A stretch of DNA of 7,184 nt from Acidimicrobiia bacterium. GTDB lineage: Bacteria > Actinomycetota > Acidimicrobiia > Acidimicrobiales > AC-14. Positions 1 through 6,492 of the stretch are shown here, piece by piece. The notes below the pieces were generated by a model, which had not been told where the DNA came from, did no database searches, and saw only the letters and a list, made by a program, of their open reading frames with translations. The DNA is taken from assembly GCA_019243595.1 (NCBI GenBank), contig JAFAUA010000564.1, forward strand, positions 1 through 7,184. The letters are read 5' to 3'. The first letter of the stretch is position 1. Every line of letters starts with the position of its first letter. A program made the position numbers and the translations under genes.

Positions 1-1127
1 GTCCCGCCGAGCATCCCCGCGTCCTGGAGGGCGAACTCCTTGAACATCACCGCCGCGCACTCGTGCTCCACCCGCTCTCGCACGTTTCGTGCGGGCGGGA
101 AGGCGAGGGAGGCCTCGAAGTGGTGGCTGCTCGGTGAGGTCGGCCAGTAGCGATAGACGAGATACCAGTTGCCGTAGATGAGGATCTCGAGGTTCGGGAA
201 GACCTGGAAGTTGGAGATCCCCCAGGGCTCGACACCACCGGGGTTCAGTCCGGCGGGCAGCGGTTCGATGGTCGGTCCGTCCCACGGGCCGAGCAGGCCG
301 CTGCGCGTCGCGATCTCGACCGGGTATTGGTACTCGGGCGGCAGGTTCCAGCGGCGGGCACCGCCGGTCGTCGTCATCCGGTGCGGGCCGTCGATCTGGA
401 AGTGGGCGCACTCGACGCCCATCCCGGGCTTGCGGACGGCGATCGGCGTCTGCTGCGGGTGCAGCGCGGGCACGTGGTAGTACTCCTGGAAGGCGTCGGC
501 GAACACCTTCCAGTTGCTATTGTTGTCGGCCTCGAAGTCGTAGCGCTCGCTCATCTTGGCGAACGGGTACTCGTCGAGCGCGGTGATCATCGGCCCCAGG
601 AACTCGCGCAGCGTCTGGCGAGGTTCGCGGTCGAGATTGACGAACACGAAGCCGTTCCACACCTCGCAGTGCACGGGTGCCAGGCCGTAGTCGGCCTTGT
701 CGAGGTCGAAGAACTCGTCCTCCTGCTGCACGAAGGTGCAGTTGCCCTCCAGGTCATAGCGCCAGCCGTGGTACTTGCAATTGAACTGCCGGCAGAAGCC
801 CTGGGACTCTTCGCGGGGAAACTCGTTCCACACGAGCTTGTTGCCGCGGTGTCGGCAGATGTTGTGGAAAGCGCGGACCTCGTCGTCCATGCCGCGTACG
901 ACCACCACGGACGCGTTGGCGATGTGGATCTCCTTGGTGAAGTAGGAACCTTTGCGCGGCAGGTCCTCGATGCGGCCGACGTTGAGCCATGCGCGCTTGA
1001 AGATCGCTTCCCGCTCGAGCTCGTAGAACTCGGCCGAGACTGAGTCATGGAACGAGACCGTCCCGGTTCCCAGCTCTGGGTAGTGCTCGGTCCAGCTGCC
1101 TTCGGCGGGCTTCGGCCAGCGCGGCAT
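1..1127 (-). CDS. Rieske non-heme iron ring-hydroxylating oxygenase, alpha subunit (3' end beyond window)
   Basis: Catalytic subunit of a Rieske oxygenase, expected to add oxygen to an aromatic or other hydrophobic ring using electrons from a separate reductase/ferredoxin that is not in this window. The visible 375 residues contain both metal sites. The [2Fe-2S] Rieske motif is C91-R-H93 followed by C117-K-Y-H120-GW. The mononuclear iron site lies in a segment starting NWK (205-207) with D211, E215, H218 and H223 (YHVPALH). D369 (ALQDAG) is the likely third, carboxylate iron ligand. Between the two halves of the Rieske motif there are 23 residues, longer than the usual 15-17, with an extra Cys (C112). 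The ATG at 1127 is chosen because AAGGAGG lies 6 nt upstream, within the end of the dehydrogenase gene, whose stop is 1 nt before this start. The two are therefore co-transcribed. The gene runs off the left edge, probably lacking only its C-terminal tail. The family is clear; the substrate is unknown. Confidence 0.95.
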   Translation of the reverse strand, partial: MPRWPKPAEGSWTEHYPELGTGTVSFHDSVSAEFYELEREAIFKRAWLNVGRIEDLPRKGSYFTKEIHIANASVVVVRGMDDEVRAFHNICRHRGNKLVWNEFPREESQGFCRQFNCKYHGWRYDLEGNCTFVQQEDEFFDLDKADYGLAPVHCEVWNGFVFVNLDREPRQTLREFLGPMITALDEYPFAKMSERYDFEADNNSNWKVFADAFQEYYHVPALHPQQTPIAVRKPGMGVECAHFQIDGPHRMTTTGGARRWNLPPEYQYPVEIATRSGLLGPWDGPTIEPLPAGLNPGGVEPWGISNFQVFPNLEILIYGNWYLVYRYWPTSPSSHHFEASLAFPPARNVRERVEHECAAVMFKEFALQDAGMLGG

Positions 1128-1128
1128 G

Positions 1129-1902
1129 TCAGTCCTCCTTCTTGGCGTCCGGCGGGCGGCCCGTCGACGCGCCGCCATCCACGGGAAGCAGGACCCCCGT
1201 GACCTGGGCCGCACGGTCGCTGGCCAGGTAGACGATGGCGTTGGCGATGTCTTCGGGGCTGCCGAGGCGCTGCAGCGGTTGGCGGGCCTGGACCACGGCC
1301 GCCGTGTCGAACTGGGCGTTGATCGCCGTGCTGATGTTGCCCGGCGCCACGCAGTTGACCCGGATCCCGTGCTCGGCGAGCTCGATGGCGATCGAACGCG
1401 TGAAGTGGATGACCCCGGCCTTCGCCGCTCGGTAGGGGATGAAGCCGGCGCCGGCGAGGATGCCGGCGATGGACGTGATGTTGACGATCGACCCGCCCCT
1501 GCCACCCTCGACCATGGCGCGCGCCGCCCGCTGGCTGCCGACCATGACGCCGAACAGGTCGACGGCCATCACCTGCTCGAAGTCGCGCAGGTCGTCCTTG
1601 AGGAAGCGCCGGTAGGCACCCGAGATGCCGGCGTTGTTGACCATCACGTCGAGGCCGCCGAACGTCGAGCACGCGAAATCGACAGCACCCTGGATCTGGT
1701 CGGCGTTGGCAACGTCCGCCTTCTTGAACGCCGTGCTGTCGCCGAGTTTGTCGGCGAGCGCCGCCCCCATGGTCTCGTCGATGTCGGCGATGACGACCCG
1801 AGCGCCCTCGTCGACGAAGCGCTCGACGATGCCCCGGCCGATGCCATTGGCACCGCCGGTGACGATGGCGACCTTTCCCGCGAGCTCTGCCGTGGCGGCC
1901 AT
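1129..1902 (-). CDS. Classical short-chain dehydrogenase/reductase (SDR), probably NAD-dependent
   Basis: A 257-residue Rossmann-fold oxidoreductase, of normal length for classical SDRs such as cis-dihydrodiol, hydroxysteroid or 3-oxoacyl reductases. Visible motifs are the cofactor-binding TGGANGIG (15-22), an acidic D40 at the end of the second strand (VVIAD) favouring NAD(H) over NADP(H), NNAG (89-92), catalytic S144, Y157 and K161 (YRAAK), PGNIST (188-192) and a C-terminal VDGG (241-244). The structural Asn of the usual tetrad appears to be Asp here (D115 in VDLFG). The ATG at 1902 puts the glycine motif at its normal distance from the N terminus. The open frame continues upstream, but only as antisense to the regulator. 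No ribosome binding site precedes the start, and the ATG lies inside the palindrome. The gene is first in a two-gene unit with the Rieske oxygenase, so a likely role is oxidising the alcohol or diol that enzyme makes. That role is inferred from context. Confidence 0.95.
   Translation of the reverse strand: MAATAELAGKVAIVTGGANGIGRGIVERFVDEGARVVIADIDETMGAALADKLGDSTAFKKADVANADQIQGAVDFACSTFGGLDVMVNNAGISGAYRRFLKDDLRDFEQVMAVDLFGVMVGSQRAARAMVEGGRGGSIVNITSIAGILAGAGFIPYRAAKAGVIHFTRSIAIELAEHGIRVNCVAPGNISTAINAQFDTAAVVQARQPLQRLGSPEDIANAIVYLASDRAAQVTGVLLPVDGGASTGRPPDAKKED
1134..1140 (-). promoter_or_regulatory. Strong ribosome binding site for the Rieske oxygenase
   Basis: On the minus strand AAGGAGG sits 6 nt before the ATG at 1127. 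It lies inside the last codons of the upstream dehydrogenase (Lys-Glu-Asp end), whose TGA falls between the site and the ATG. It fixes the oxygenase start. It is the only near-consensus ribosome binding site I found in the window. Confidence 0.85.
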
Positions 1903-1927
1903 GTTAATCGACTGATTAACATGGCCG
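1896..1927. promoter_or_regulatory. 32-bp perfect inverted repeat: probable TetR operator spanning both divergent start codons
   Basis: Left arm CGGCCATGTTAATC (1896-1909), 4-nt spacer GACT (1910-1913) and right arm GATTAACATGGCCG (1914-1927) form a perfect 14-bp-arm palindrome. It is centred in the 18-bp gap between the dehydrogenase start (ATG read from 1902 leftward) and the regulator start (ATG at 1921). Both start codons lie inside the arms, so both proteins begin ATG-GCC. The AT-rich core TTAATC-N4-GATTAA stands out against GC-rich surroundings and has the size and symmetry of operators bound by TetR dimers. The adjacent TetR gene is the obvious ligand. With 18 bp between starts and no ribosome binding site on either side, one or both transcripts are probably leaderless or nearly so. 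I see no convincing -10 or -35 match. Confidence 0.85.
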
Positions 1928-2544
1928 TGGTGCCCAGAGCAAGTGGACGGACCCCCGAGACGCGCGAGGCGCTGCTCAACGCCGCCGAGGCGATCATGCT
2001 CGAGGAGGGGTACGCGGCGGTTACGACGCGGCGCATTGCCGCCAAGGCGGGCCTCAACAGCGCCCTCGTCTTCTATTACTTCGACTCGATGGACGGTCTG
2101 TTCATCGCGCTGTTCCGCCGCGGCGCCCAGGAGACCCAACAGAGCTGGGACCGCGTACTGAAGTCGGCGCAACCGCTCTGGGGCGTATGGGACCTGCTCC
2201 GCGACGAGTCGCACACGGCCCGCACAATGGAGTTCATCGCCCTCGGCAACCACCGCAAGGCAATCCGCGCCGAGATCGCGACCGCGGCCAAGCGCTTCCA
2301 CCACATGCAGCGCAAGGCGTTGGCCAGGGCGCTCGAGAGCTACGGCGTTGACGCCGAGCAGTGGCCGGTCAGCTCGGTGATCGTGATGCTGACGGGCATT
2401 GCCCGCTACCTGCTGATCGAGGAGGCCTTCGACGTCCGCCTCGGTCACGCCGAGACCGTGGCGCTCGTCGAAGCAGAGATCCGCAAGCTCGAGGGCGTGC
2501 GCCAGCCTGCGGAAGGCGGAGTCGTCACTGCTGCGGCAGGCTGA
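1921..2544 (+). CDS. TetR/AcrR-family transcriptional regulator
   Basis: A 207-residue one-component repressor-type regulator of typical TetR size. The N-terminal DNA-binding domain covers about residues 13-60: helix 1 RE-ALLNAAEAIMLEEGY, then the helix-turn-helix TTRRIAAKAGLNSALVFYYF (35-54), which closely fits the family pattern ending in Tyr-Tyr-Phe. The rest is a helical ligand-binding and dimerisation domain that gives no clue to the ligand. The start at 1921 leaves 12 residues before helix 1. The same open frame extends leftward, but only as antisense of the dehydrogenase. It is divergent from the dehydrogenase/oxygenase unit with a palindrome between them, and is followed after 4 bp by the epoxide hydrolase, so it probably controls itself and both units. 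Whether it represses or activates, and its inducer, cannot be read from the sequence. Confidence 0.95.
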   Translation: MAVVPRASGRTPETREALLNAAEAIMLEEGYAAVTTRRIAAKAGLNSALVFYYFDSMDGLFIALFRRGAQETQQSWDRVLKSAQPLWGVWDLLRDESHTARTMEFIALGNHRKAIRAEIATAAKRFHHMQRKALARALESYGVDAEQWPVSSVIVMLTGIARYLLIEEAFDVRLGHAETVALVEAEIRKLEGVRQPAEGGVVTAAAG

Positions 2545-2548
2545 CGCG

Positions 2549-3661
2549 ATGACAACCGAGGGGATCGAACGTTTCGACATCCGCGTCGGCGACGACGTGC
2601 TCGAGGATCTGCGCCGCCGCCTGGGGGCGACGCGGTTCCCCGACCAGATCGACGGGACTGAGTGGGAGTACGGGATACCGACCGGTTACGTGCGGGAGCT
2701 CGTCGAGTACTGGAGGGACAGCTACGACTGGCGGGCGCAGGAGGCCGGCCTCAACGAGCTCGACCATTTCCGCACGACGATCGACGGGCAGTCGATCCAC
2801 TTCATCCATTCCCGCTCGCAGCGCGAGGACGCATTTCCCTTCCTACTGATTCACGGCTGGCCAGGATCGGTGGTCGAGTTTCTCGACGTCATCCCGCGGC
2901 TCACCGACGAGTTCCACCTCGTCGTTCCCTCGCTGCCCGGCTACGGGTTCTCGGAGCCGACCCGAACGACTGGCTGGGATCCAACGCGCATGGCGCGCGC
3001 CTTCGTCGAGCTGATGGCCCGCCTCGGCTACGACCGCTACGGCGCTCAAGGCGGCGACTGGGGGGCGCAGGTCACGACGATGATCGGCGCCCTCGACCCG
3101 GAGCACTGCGCGGGCATCCATCTCAACATGCCGCTCGCTCGGCCGCCCAAGAACCCTGGTGAGCTCACCGAACAGGAGCAGGCCGATCTGGCGTACCTGG
3201 CGCACTTCCGCAAGGAGGAGGCCGCCTATTCGTTGGAGCAGGGGACGAAGCCGCAAACGCTGGGCGTCGGCCTGAATGACTCACCGGCCGGTCTCATGGC
3301 CTGGATCGTCGAGAAGTTCCGGACCTGGAGCGACTGCGACGGCGACCCAGAGAATGCGTTCACCAGGGATCAACTGCTGACGAACGTCATGCTCTACTGG
3401 GTGACGGGAACGGCGACCTCGGCGGCCCGCCTGTACTGGGAGCGGGCGCACGCGACCGATGGGACGCAACCCTCCGTGTCAGTGCCCACCGGTGTGGCGC
3501 GGTACCCGAAGGAGATCCTGAAGTTCCCGCGGTCGTGGGTGGAGCACCACTACAACGTCACCCGGTGGGAAGTGATGCCACGCGGCGGCCACTTCGCGGC
3601 CATGGAGCAACCCGAGCTGTTCGCCGACGACGTCCGCGCCTTCTTCCAGACCGTGCGTTGA
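2549..3661 (+). CDS. Epoxide hydrolase, alpha/beta-hydrolase fold with EHN N-terminal domain
   Basis: A 370-residue cytosolic epoxide hydrolase that would convert an epoxide to a vicinal diol through an Asp-ester intermediate. Residues about 8-110 form the N-terminal EHN domain (RFPDQ, WEYG, YWRD..YDWR), and the hydrolase core follows. Oxyanion-hole motif HGWPGS is at 102-107, the nucleophile is D170 in GGDWG, and the base is H348 in RGGHFAAMEQP. E322 in YPKEI aligns by pattern with the acid of fungal-type enzymes. Y283 and Y296 are candidate epoxide-activating tyrosines in the lid. Length and motif order match microsomal/Aspergillus-type epoxide hydrolases, and no signal peptide is visible. 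The ATG lies 4 bp after the regulator stop with only a weak ribosome binding site (GGCAGG), suggesting co-transcription and coupling with the regulator. Its substrate may be an epoxide made by the nearby oxygenase or by another enzyme of the pathway; this is inference. Confidence 0.95.
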   Translation: MTTEGIERFDIRVGDDVLEDLRRRLGATRFPDQIDGTEWEYGIPTGYVRELVEYWRDSYDWRAQEAGLNELDHFRTTIDGQSIHFIHSRSQREDAFPFLLIHGWPGSVVEFLDVIPRLTDEFHLVVPSLPGYGFSEPTRTTGWDPTRMARAFVELMARLGYDRYGAQGGDWGAQVTTMIGALDPEHCAGIHLNMPLARPPKNPGELTEQEQADLAYLAHFRKEEAAYSLEQGTKPQTLGVGLNDSPAGLMAWIVEKFRTWSDCDGDPENAFTRDQLLTNVMLYWVTGTATSAARLYWERAHATDGTQPSVSVPTGVARYPKEILKFPRSWVEHHYNVTRWEVMPRGGHFAAMEQPELFADDVRAFFQTVR

Positions 3662-3672
3662 CGCAGCGGAGA
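3662..3672. other. 11-bp convergent gap between two operons
   Basis: The epoxide hydrolase (plus strand) ends at 3661 and the membrane protein (minus strand) ends at 3673, leaving 11 bp. There is no GC-rich hairpin with a T tract here. If transcripts terminate nearby they must do so inside the opposite gene or by a factor-dependent mechanism. Confidence 0.8.
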
Positions 3673-4464
3673 TCAGTCGGACAGGCCGTGCGTCGCGGCG
3701 CCGCTCCCGGCGAACAGCCATGCCCCACCGCCCACGACGAGCAGCGGGATGAGCAGGAACGCGAAGTTGAACCCCCCGCCGGGCCCCTTGGTCGTCGCCA
3801 CGTTGCGGAAGGCTCCGGTGCGCTGGACGGGCGCGGACGCCGCGTCGGCCGGCGTCTGCGTGTTCAGGCTCGCCTGATCGCCGCTGCCGCTCGATGATGC
3901 GAGCGGCACGGCTGCGGCCGAGCCCGCGCCGTCGCCAAGCGAGACGCCCGCAACGTCGGGTGTCGACGGCGAAGCCTCGTCGGACGGTTGCTGGGCCGGG
4001 GGCGGCGGCGCGTCTGAGTTGGGCGCGCCGGCAGAACACTGGAGCGCCCCGCCGAGTTGTCCGGCGACGTCGGGCGGGGCCTGGCCAGTCGCGGCGGCGA
4101 CGCCCTGCTGGGCGGCGTTGACGGACTCGACGGCCTCACCAACCGGCTTCGGGGGTGTGATCGGTAACGGCGCCGCACTGGCGAGCTGACTGTCGGCGCC
4201 GCACGTCGTCGACTGCGCCGGGACGGGAAACTGAGCGCACACAGAGAACGCCTGGGTGTACCCGGGCGTGCCGGGTGGCACGGCTTGGCCACCGAGGCCG
4301 ACGACCGTGCAGGGGAATGTCGTGAACGGCGACATCACGCCGAGGATGATCTGGATCGGGTCGGGTGTCGGCGGGGGCGCCTGCTGCCCACTCGCGGCTC
4401 CGGCAGGCAGGAGTGCCCACAGCAGCGGCGCGGCAACGACGATCGCCAGGAGCCGTCGGATCAC
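3673..4464 (-). CDS. Exported Pro/Ala-rich membrane-anchored protein of unknown function
   Basis: I do not recognise a family. The GTG at 4464 is chosen because it overlaps the upstream amidohydrolase stop as GTGA and immediately begins a signal-like segment. The frame is open further upstream, but only inside the amidohydrolase gene. The 263-residue product starts with two arginines and a hydrophobic stretch ending in Ala-rich residues (IRR..LAIVVAAPLLWALLPAGAAS, 2-25), a likely signal peptide or signal anchor. Residues about 27-110 are Pro-rich and hold Cys52, Cys76 and Cys88. Cys143 follows, giving four cysteines that could form disulfides outside the cell. Residues about 150-215 are a low-complexity Pro/Ser/Ala linker. 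A second hydrophobic segment (FAFLLIPLLVVGGGAWLF, 234-251) and a 12-residue tail end the protein. The charged residues R220 and K226 lie before this segment and none positive follow it. It ends the four-gene operon. A surface or secreted accessory role is only a guess. Confidence 0.85.
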   Translation of the reverse strand: MIRRLLAIVVAAPLLWALLPAGAASGQQAPPPTPDPIQIILGVMSPFTTFPCTVVGLGGQAVPPGTPGYTQAFSVCAQFPVPAQSTTCGADSQLASAAPLPITPPKPVGEAVESVNAAQQGVAAATGQAPPDVAGQLGGALQCSAGAPNSDAPPPPAQQPSDEASPSTPDVAGVSLGDGAGSAAAVPLASSSGSGDQASLNTQTPADAASAPVQRTGAFRNVATTKGPGGGFNFAFLLIPLLVVGGGAWLFAGSGAATHGLSD

Positions 4465-6110
4465 GCGAGTTGCGGGCGGGACCCCGGTCGCACGTCGGCC
4501 GCCTCGATCTGGGTTTCGTCGATGCGGATCAGTGTGCCGTTTACGAGGACGTGGCGCACGCCGGTCGGCTCCTCGGCCGTCAGACGCTCGGCGTCGGCGG
4601 GGAAGTCCCGCACCCGCTTGGTCGGACCGGGCCCGACCGTGTCGGGATCGAAGACGCACACGTCGGCCCAGTAGCCCTCACGCAGATATCCGCGGCGGTC
4701 GAAACCGAAGAGGTCGGCCGGCTCACCGGTCATCTTCCGGACGGCTCGTTCGAGTGGCAGGACCTGGCGGTCGCGGACCCACGTCGCCAGCAGGTCGGTG
4801 AAGAGGGGAGCGTCGCAGAGCTGGTCGACGTGGGCGCCGGCATCGGACAGGCCGAGGGCGACGCTGTCTGTGTTCAGAAGGCAGCCGACGGCGCCGGCAT
4901 CGTCGTTGGCGATGTAGGCGCGGAAGCGGGTCTCCAGGTCCTCCTCGAGCGCGATCTCGCACATGACGTCGAGCGGTCGCATCCCACGCTCGGCGGCGAG
5001 CTCATTGACGCGCCGCCCGACGAGCTCGGGGAAGCGGGCCGACTCGGACACCTCGAAGGTCTCCCAACGCGGCTTCATGCGGGCGTTCTCGAGATCGGCG
5101 GAGGCAAGGGCACGCCACGCCGGGTCGCGGTAGGCCGCCATGCGCACGGGGCGGGTGACCTTGAGCAGCTCGCCGAACACCGTGCCTACATTGAGGTTGT
5201 AGGCGTCGGCCATCGTGAACTGCATGGTGAGCGGCCGGGGAGTGACCTGCGGCCACACGTTGGCCCCGTCGGCCAGCCCTTTCTCGTGCAGCCCGACCGT
5301 CTCCATGTGCGCGTCGTCGGGCCGGGCGAACAGTGGATAGGTGAACGGGCGTCCCACACGCGGCTGCCATTCGTAGACGTCGGTGTAGTTGCACTGCTCG
5401 CCGGGTGTGATGAGGACGACGCCCTTGCCGGTCTCGCCCGCTGCAGTGAACAGAGCCTCGACTTCGTCGTGGTCCGAGAAGCGACTGGGGACAGGCTTGC
5501 CCTCGACGCCGCGGTGGGCGAAGGAGAAGCTCGTCGAGAATCCCGCAGCGCCGGCCGCCATGCCTTCCTTCACGAGCTCGGCCATGCGGCCGACCTCCTC
5601 GGCGGTGGCCGCTCGTTCGTAGGCGTCGTCTCCCATCACGAAGAGGCGCAGCGGGCTGTGCCCGACGTACACCGTGAAGTTGAGGAGCGTGCCGCGACGA
5701 CGGACGGCGTCGAGGTACTCCGGCAGCGTCTTGAACTCCCACGCGATGCCCGCCGCGAGCGTGTCGACGTTCATGTCCTCGACGTTCTCGAGGGTGCGGG
5801 CGATGACCTCGTGGTGTTCGTCGCGCGTCGGCGCGATGGCGAACCCGCAGTTGCCGGCGACGACGGTGGTCACGCCGTGGTACGACGAGGGCCGCAGCCT
5901 CGGGTCCCAGAACACCTGAGCGTCGTAGTGGGTGTGGATGTCGATGAAGCCGGGGGTGACGGCGCAGCCGGACGCGTCCAGCTCCCGGTCACCCTTCAGG
6001 TCAGGGCCGATCCCGGTGATGAGGCCGTTGTCGATGGCTACGTCAGCTCGGCGACCTTCGTCTCCCGTGCCGTCGTAAACGGTGCCACCGCGAATGACGA
6101 GCTCAGGCAT
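4461..6110 (-). CDS. D-aminoacylase-like metal-dependent amidohydrolase
   Basis: A 549-residue member of the amidohydrolase superfamily, closest in pattern to N-acyl-D-amino-acid deacylases: split N- and C-terminal beta-sandwich (residues about 1-52 and 470-530) around a TIM barrel. Visible metal-site residues are H59 and H61 (DIHTHYD), C88 in GNCGF (the bridging Cys typical of D-aminoacylases) and D423 in LGLSDAGAH. The strand regions that normally carry two zinc-binding histidines (HIR and SHHK in D-aminoacylase) read VVLITPGE (231-238) and PFTYPLFA (255-262) with no His, so the metal site and possibly the reaction differ. Annotating it simply as a D-amino acid deacylase would be unsafe. 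The ATG at 6110 overlaps the VOC gene end by 8 nt and has GGAG 10 nt upstream; the stop overlaps the next gene as GTGA. It is third of four in its operon and probably acts in the cytoplasm. Confidence 0.9.
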   Translation of the reverse strand: MPELVIRGGTVYDGTGDEGRRADVAIDNGLITGIGPDLKGDRELDASGCAVTPGFIDIHTHYDAQVFWDPRLRPSSYHGVTTVVAGNCGFAIAPTRDEHHEVIARTLENVEDMNVDTLAAGIAWEFKTLPEYLDAVRRRGTLLNFTVYVGHSPLRLFVMGDDAYERAATAEEVGRMAELVKEGMAAGAAGFSTSFSFAHRGVEGKPVPSRFSDHDEVEALFTAAGETGKGVVLITPGEQCNYTDVYEWQPRVGRPFTYPLFARPDDAHMETVGLHEKGLADGANVWPQVTPRPLTMQFTMADAYNLNVGTVFGELLKVTRPVRMAAYRDPAWRALASADLENARMKPRWETFEVSESARFPELVGRRVNELAAERGMRPLDVMCEIALEEDLETRFRAYIANDDAGAVGCLLNTDSVALGLSDAGAHVDQLCDAPLFTDLLATWVRDRQVLPLERAVRKMTGEPADLFGFDRRGYLREGYWADVCVFDPDTVGPGPTKRVRDFPADAERLTAEEPTGVRHVLVNGTLIRIDETQIEAADVRPGSRPQLA

Positions 6111-6492
6111 AGATCATGAACTCCAAGAGGTTGCCGTCGGGGTCACGCACGTACACGCTCGTGCCGTCGGCGTGGCGCCCGCCGTGGCGCGTCACCGGTC
6201 CCTCTTCGATGGCCGCGCCCGCGTCGGCGAGGAGCTTGCCGAGCGCGTCGGAGGATCCGTTCCACACGAAGCACAGGTCGCCGCACGGCGGAGTGGCGGC
6301 CCGCGCCCGCAGTGTGAACCCGTCTCGCTGCCACAGCTCGGGGCGGTGGAAGTTGATCATCTGGCTTCCGGCGTACATGGACACGACCGGACCGAGCTCG
6401 ACGACGTCGAGCCCGAGCTCGCGGTAGAAGGCGAGCATTGCGTCCGTGTTCTGCATCGGCAACGACGCATGATCGATCCCCGCGATGGTCAT
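6103..6492 (-). CDS. VOC (glyoxalase/extradiol-fold) metalloprotein, single domain
   Basis: A 129-residue vicinal oxygen chelate protein made of two beta-alpha-beta-beta-beta units. The N-terminal IDHASLPMQN with FYRELGLDVVE is the classic first motif. The C-terminal YVRDPDGNLLEF is the classic last motif. Likely metal ligands are H8, H49 (NFHRP) and E124. The GDLCFVW (71-77) and EEGPV (96-100) patterns resemble the small VOC subgroup often annotated as virulence protein or glyoxalase-like. The fold covers lyases, isomerases, thiol transferases and extradiol dioxygenases, so the reaction cannot be fixed. At one domain it is shorter than typical two-domain catechol extradiol dioxygenases. The ATG at 6492 overlaps the preceding amidohydrolase stop as ATGA, and its own stop lies 8 nt inside the next gene. 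Longer upstream in-frame starts would lie inside the neighbouring gene and are rejected. Confidence 0.92.
   Translation of the reverse strand: MTIAGIDHASLPMQNTDAMLAFYRELGLDVVELGPVVSMYAGSQMINFHRPELWQRDGFTLRARAATPPCGDLCFVWNGSSDALGKLLADAGAAIEEGPVTRHGGRHADGTSVYVRDPDGNLLEFMIYA

Noticed and set aside
587..1672. 361-codon minus-strand open frame overlapping the oxygenase and SDR
   Set aside because: It is in a different frame from both real genes, is Arg/Pro/Ser-rich and shows no family motif.
1126..1920. Possible N-terminal extension of the TetR regulator (open plus-strand frame running back to 1126)
   Set aside because: The extension is exactly antisense to the SDR gene and has no domain signature, while the TetR DNA-binding domain begins normally just after the ATG at 1921.
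1903..2580. Possible long N-terminal extension of the SDR (open minus-strand frame from 2580)
   Set aside because: It is antisense to the regulator and lacks motifs. The glycine-rich cofactor motif sits at its normal distance from the ATG at 1902.
3654..3665. Small inverted repeat TGCGT-TG-ACGCA at the end of the epoxide hydrolase, considered as a terminator
   Set aside because: The 5-bp arms with a 2-nt loop are too short, and no T tract follows on either strand.
3811..3825. VQRTG near the C-terminal hydrophobic segment of the membrane protein, considered as a sortase (LPxTG-like) signal
   Set aside because: It keeps only the Thr-Gly of the motif, lies about 18 residues from the hydrophobic segment, and there is no positively charged tail.
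4365..6119. 584-codon open frame on the plus strand, longer than the gene opposite it
   Set aside because: It is antisense to the D-aminoacylase-like gene and part of the membrane protein gene. Its product is a compositional His/Gly/Val/Arg-rich shadow with no motifs, as expected in GC-rich DNA. The minus-strand frame has clear family motifs.
6103..6492. VOC protein considered as the missing extradiol ring-cleavage dioxygenase
   Set aside because: It has one domain of 129 residues, whereas typical catechol extradiol enzymes of this fold have two. Its motifs fit the small glyoxalase-like subgroup better, though some role in ring chemistry is not excluded.
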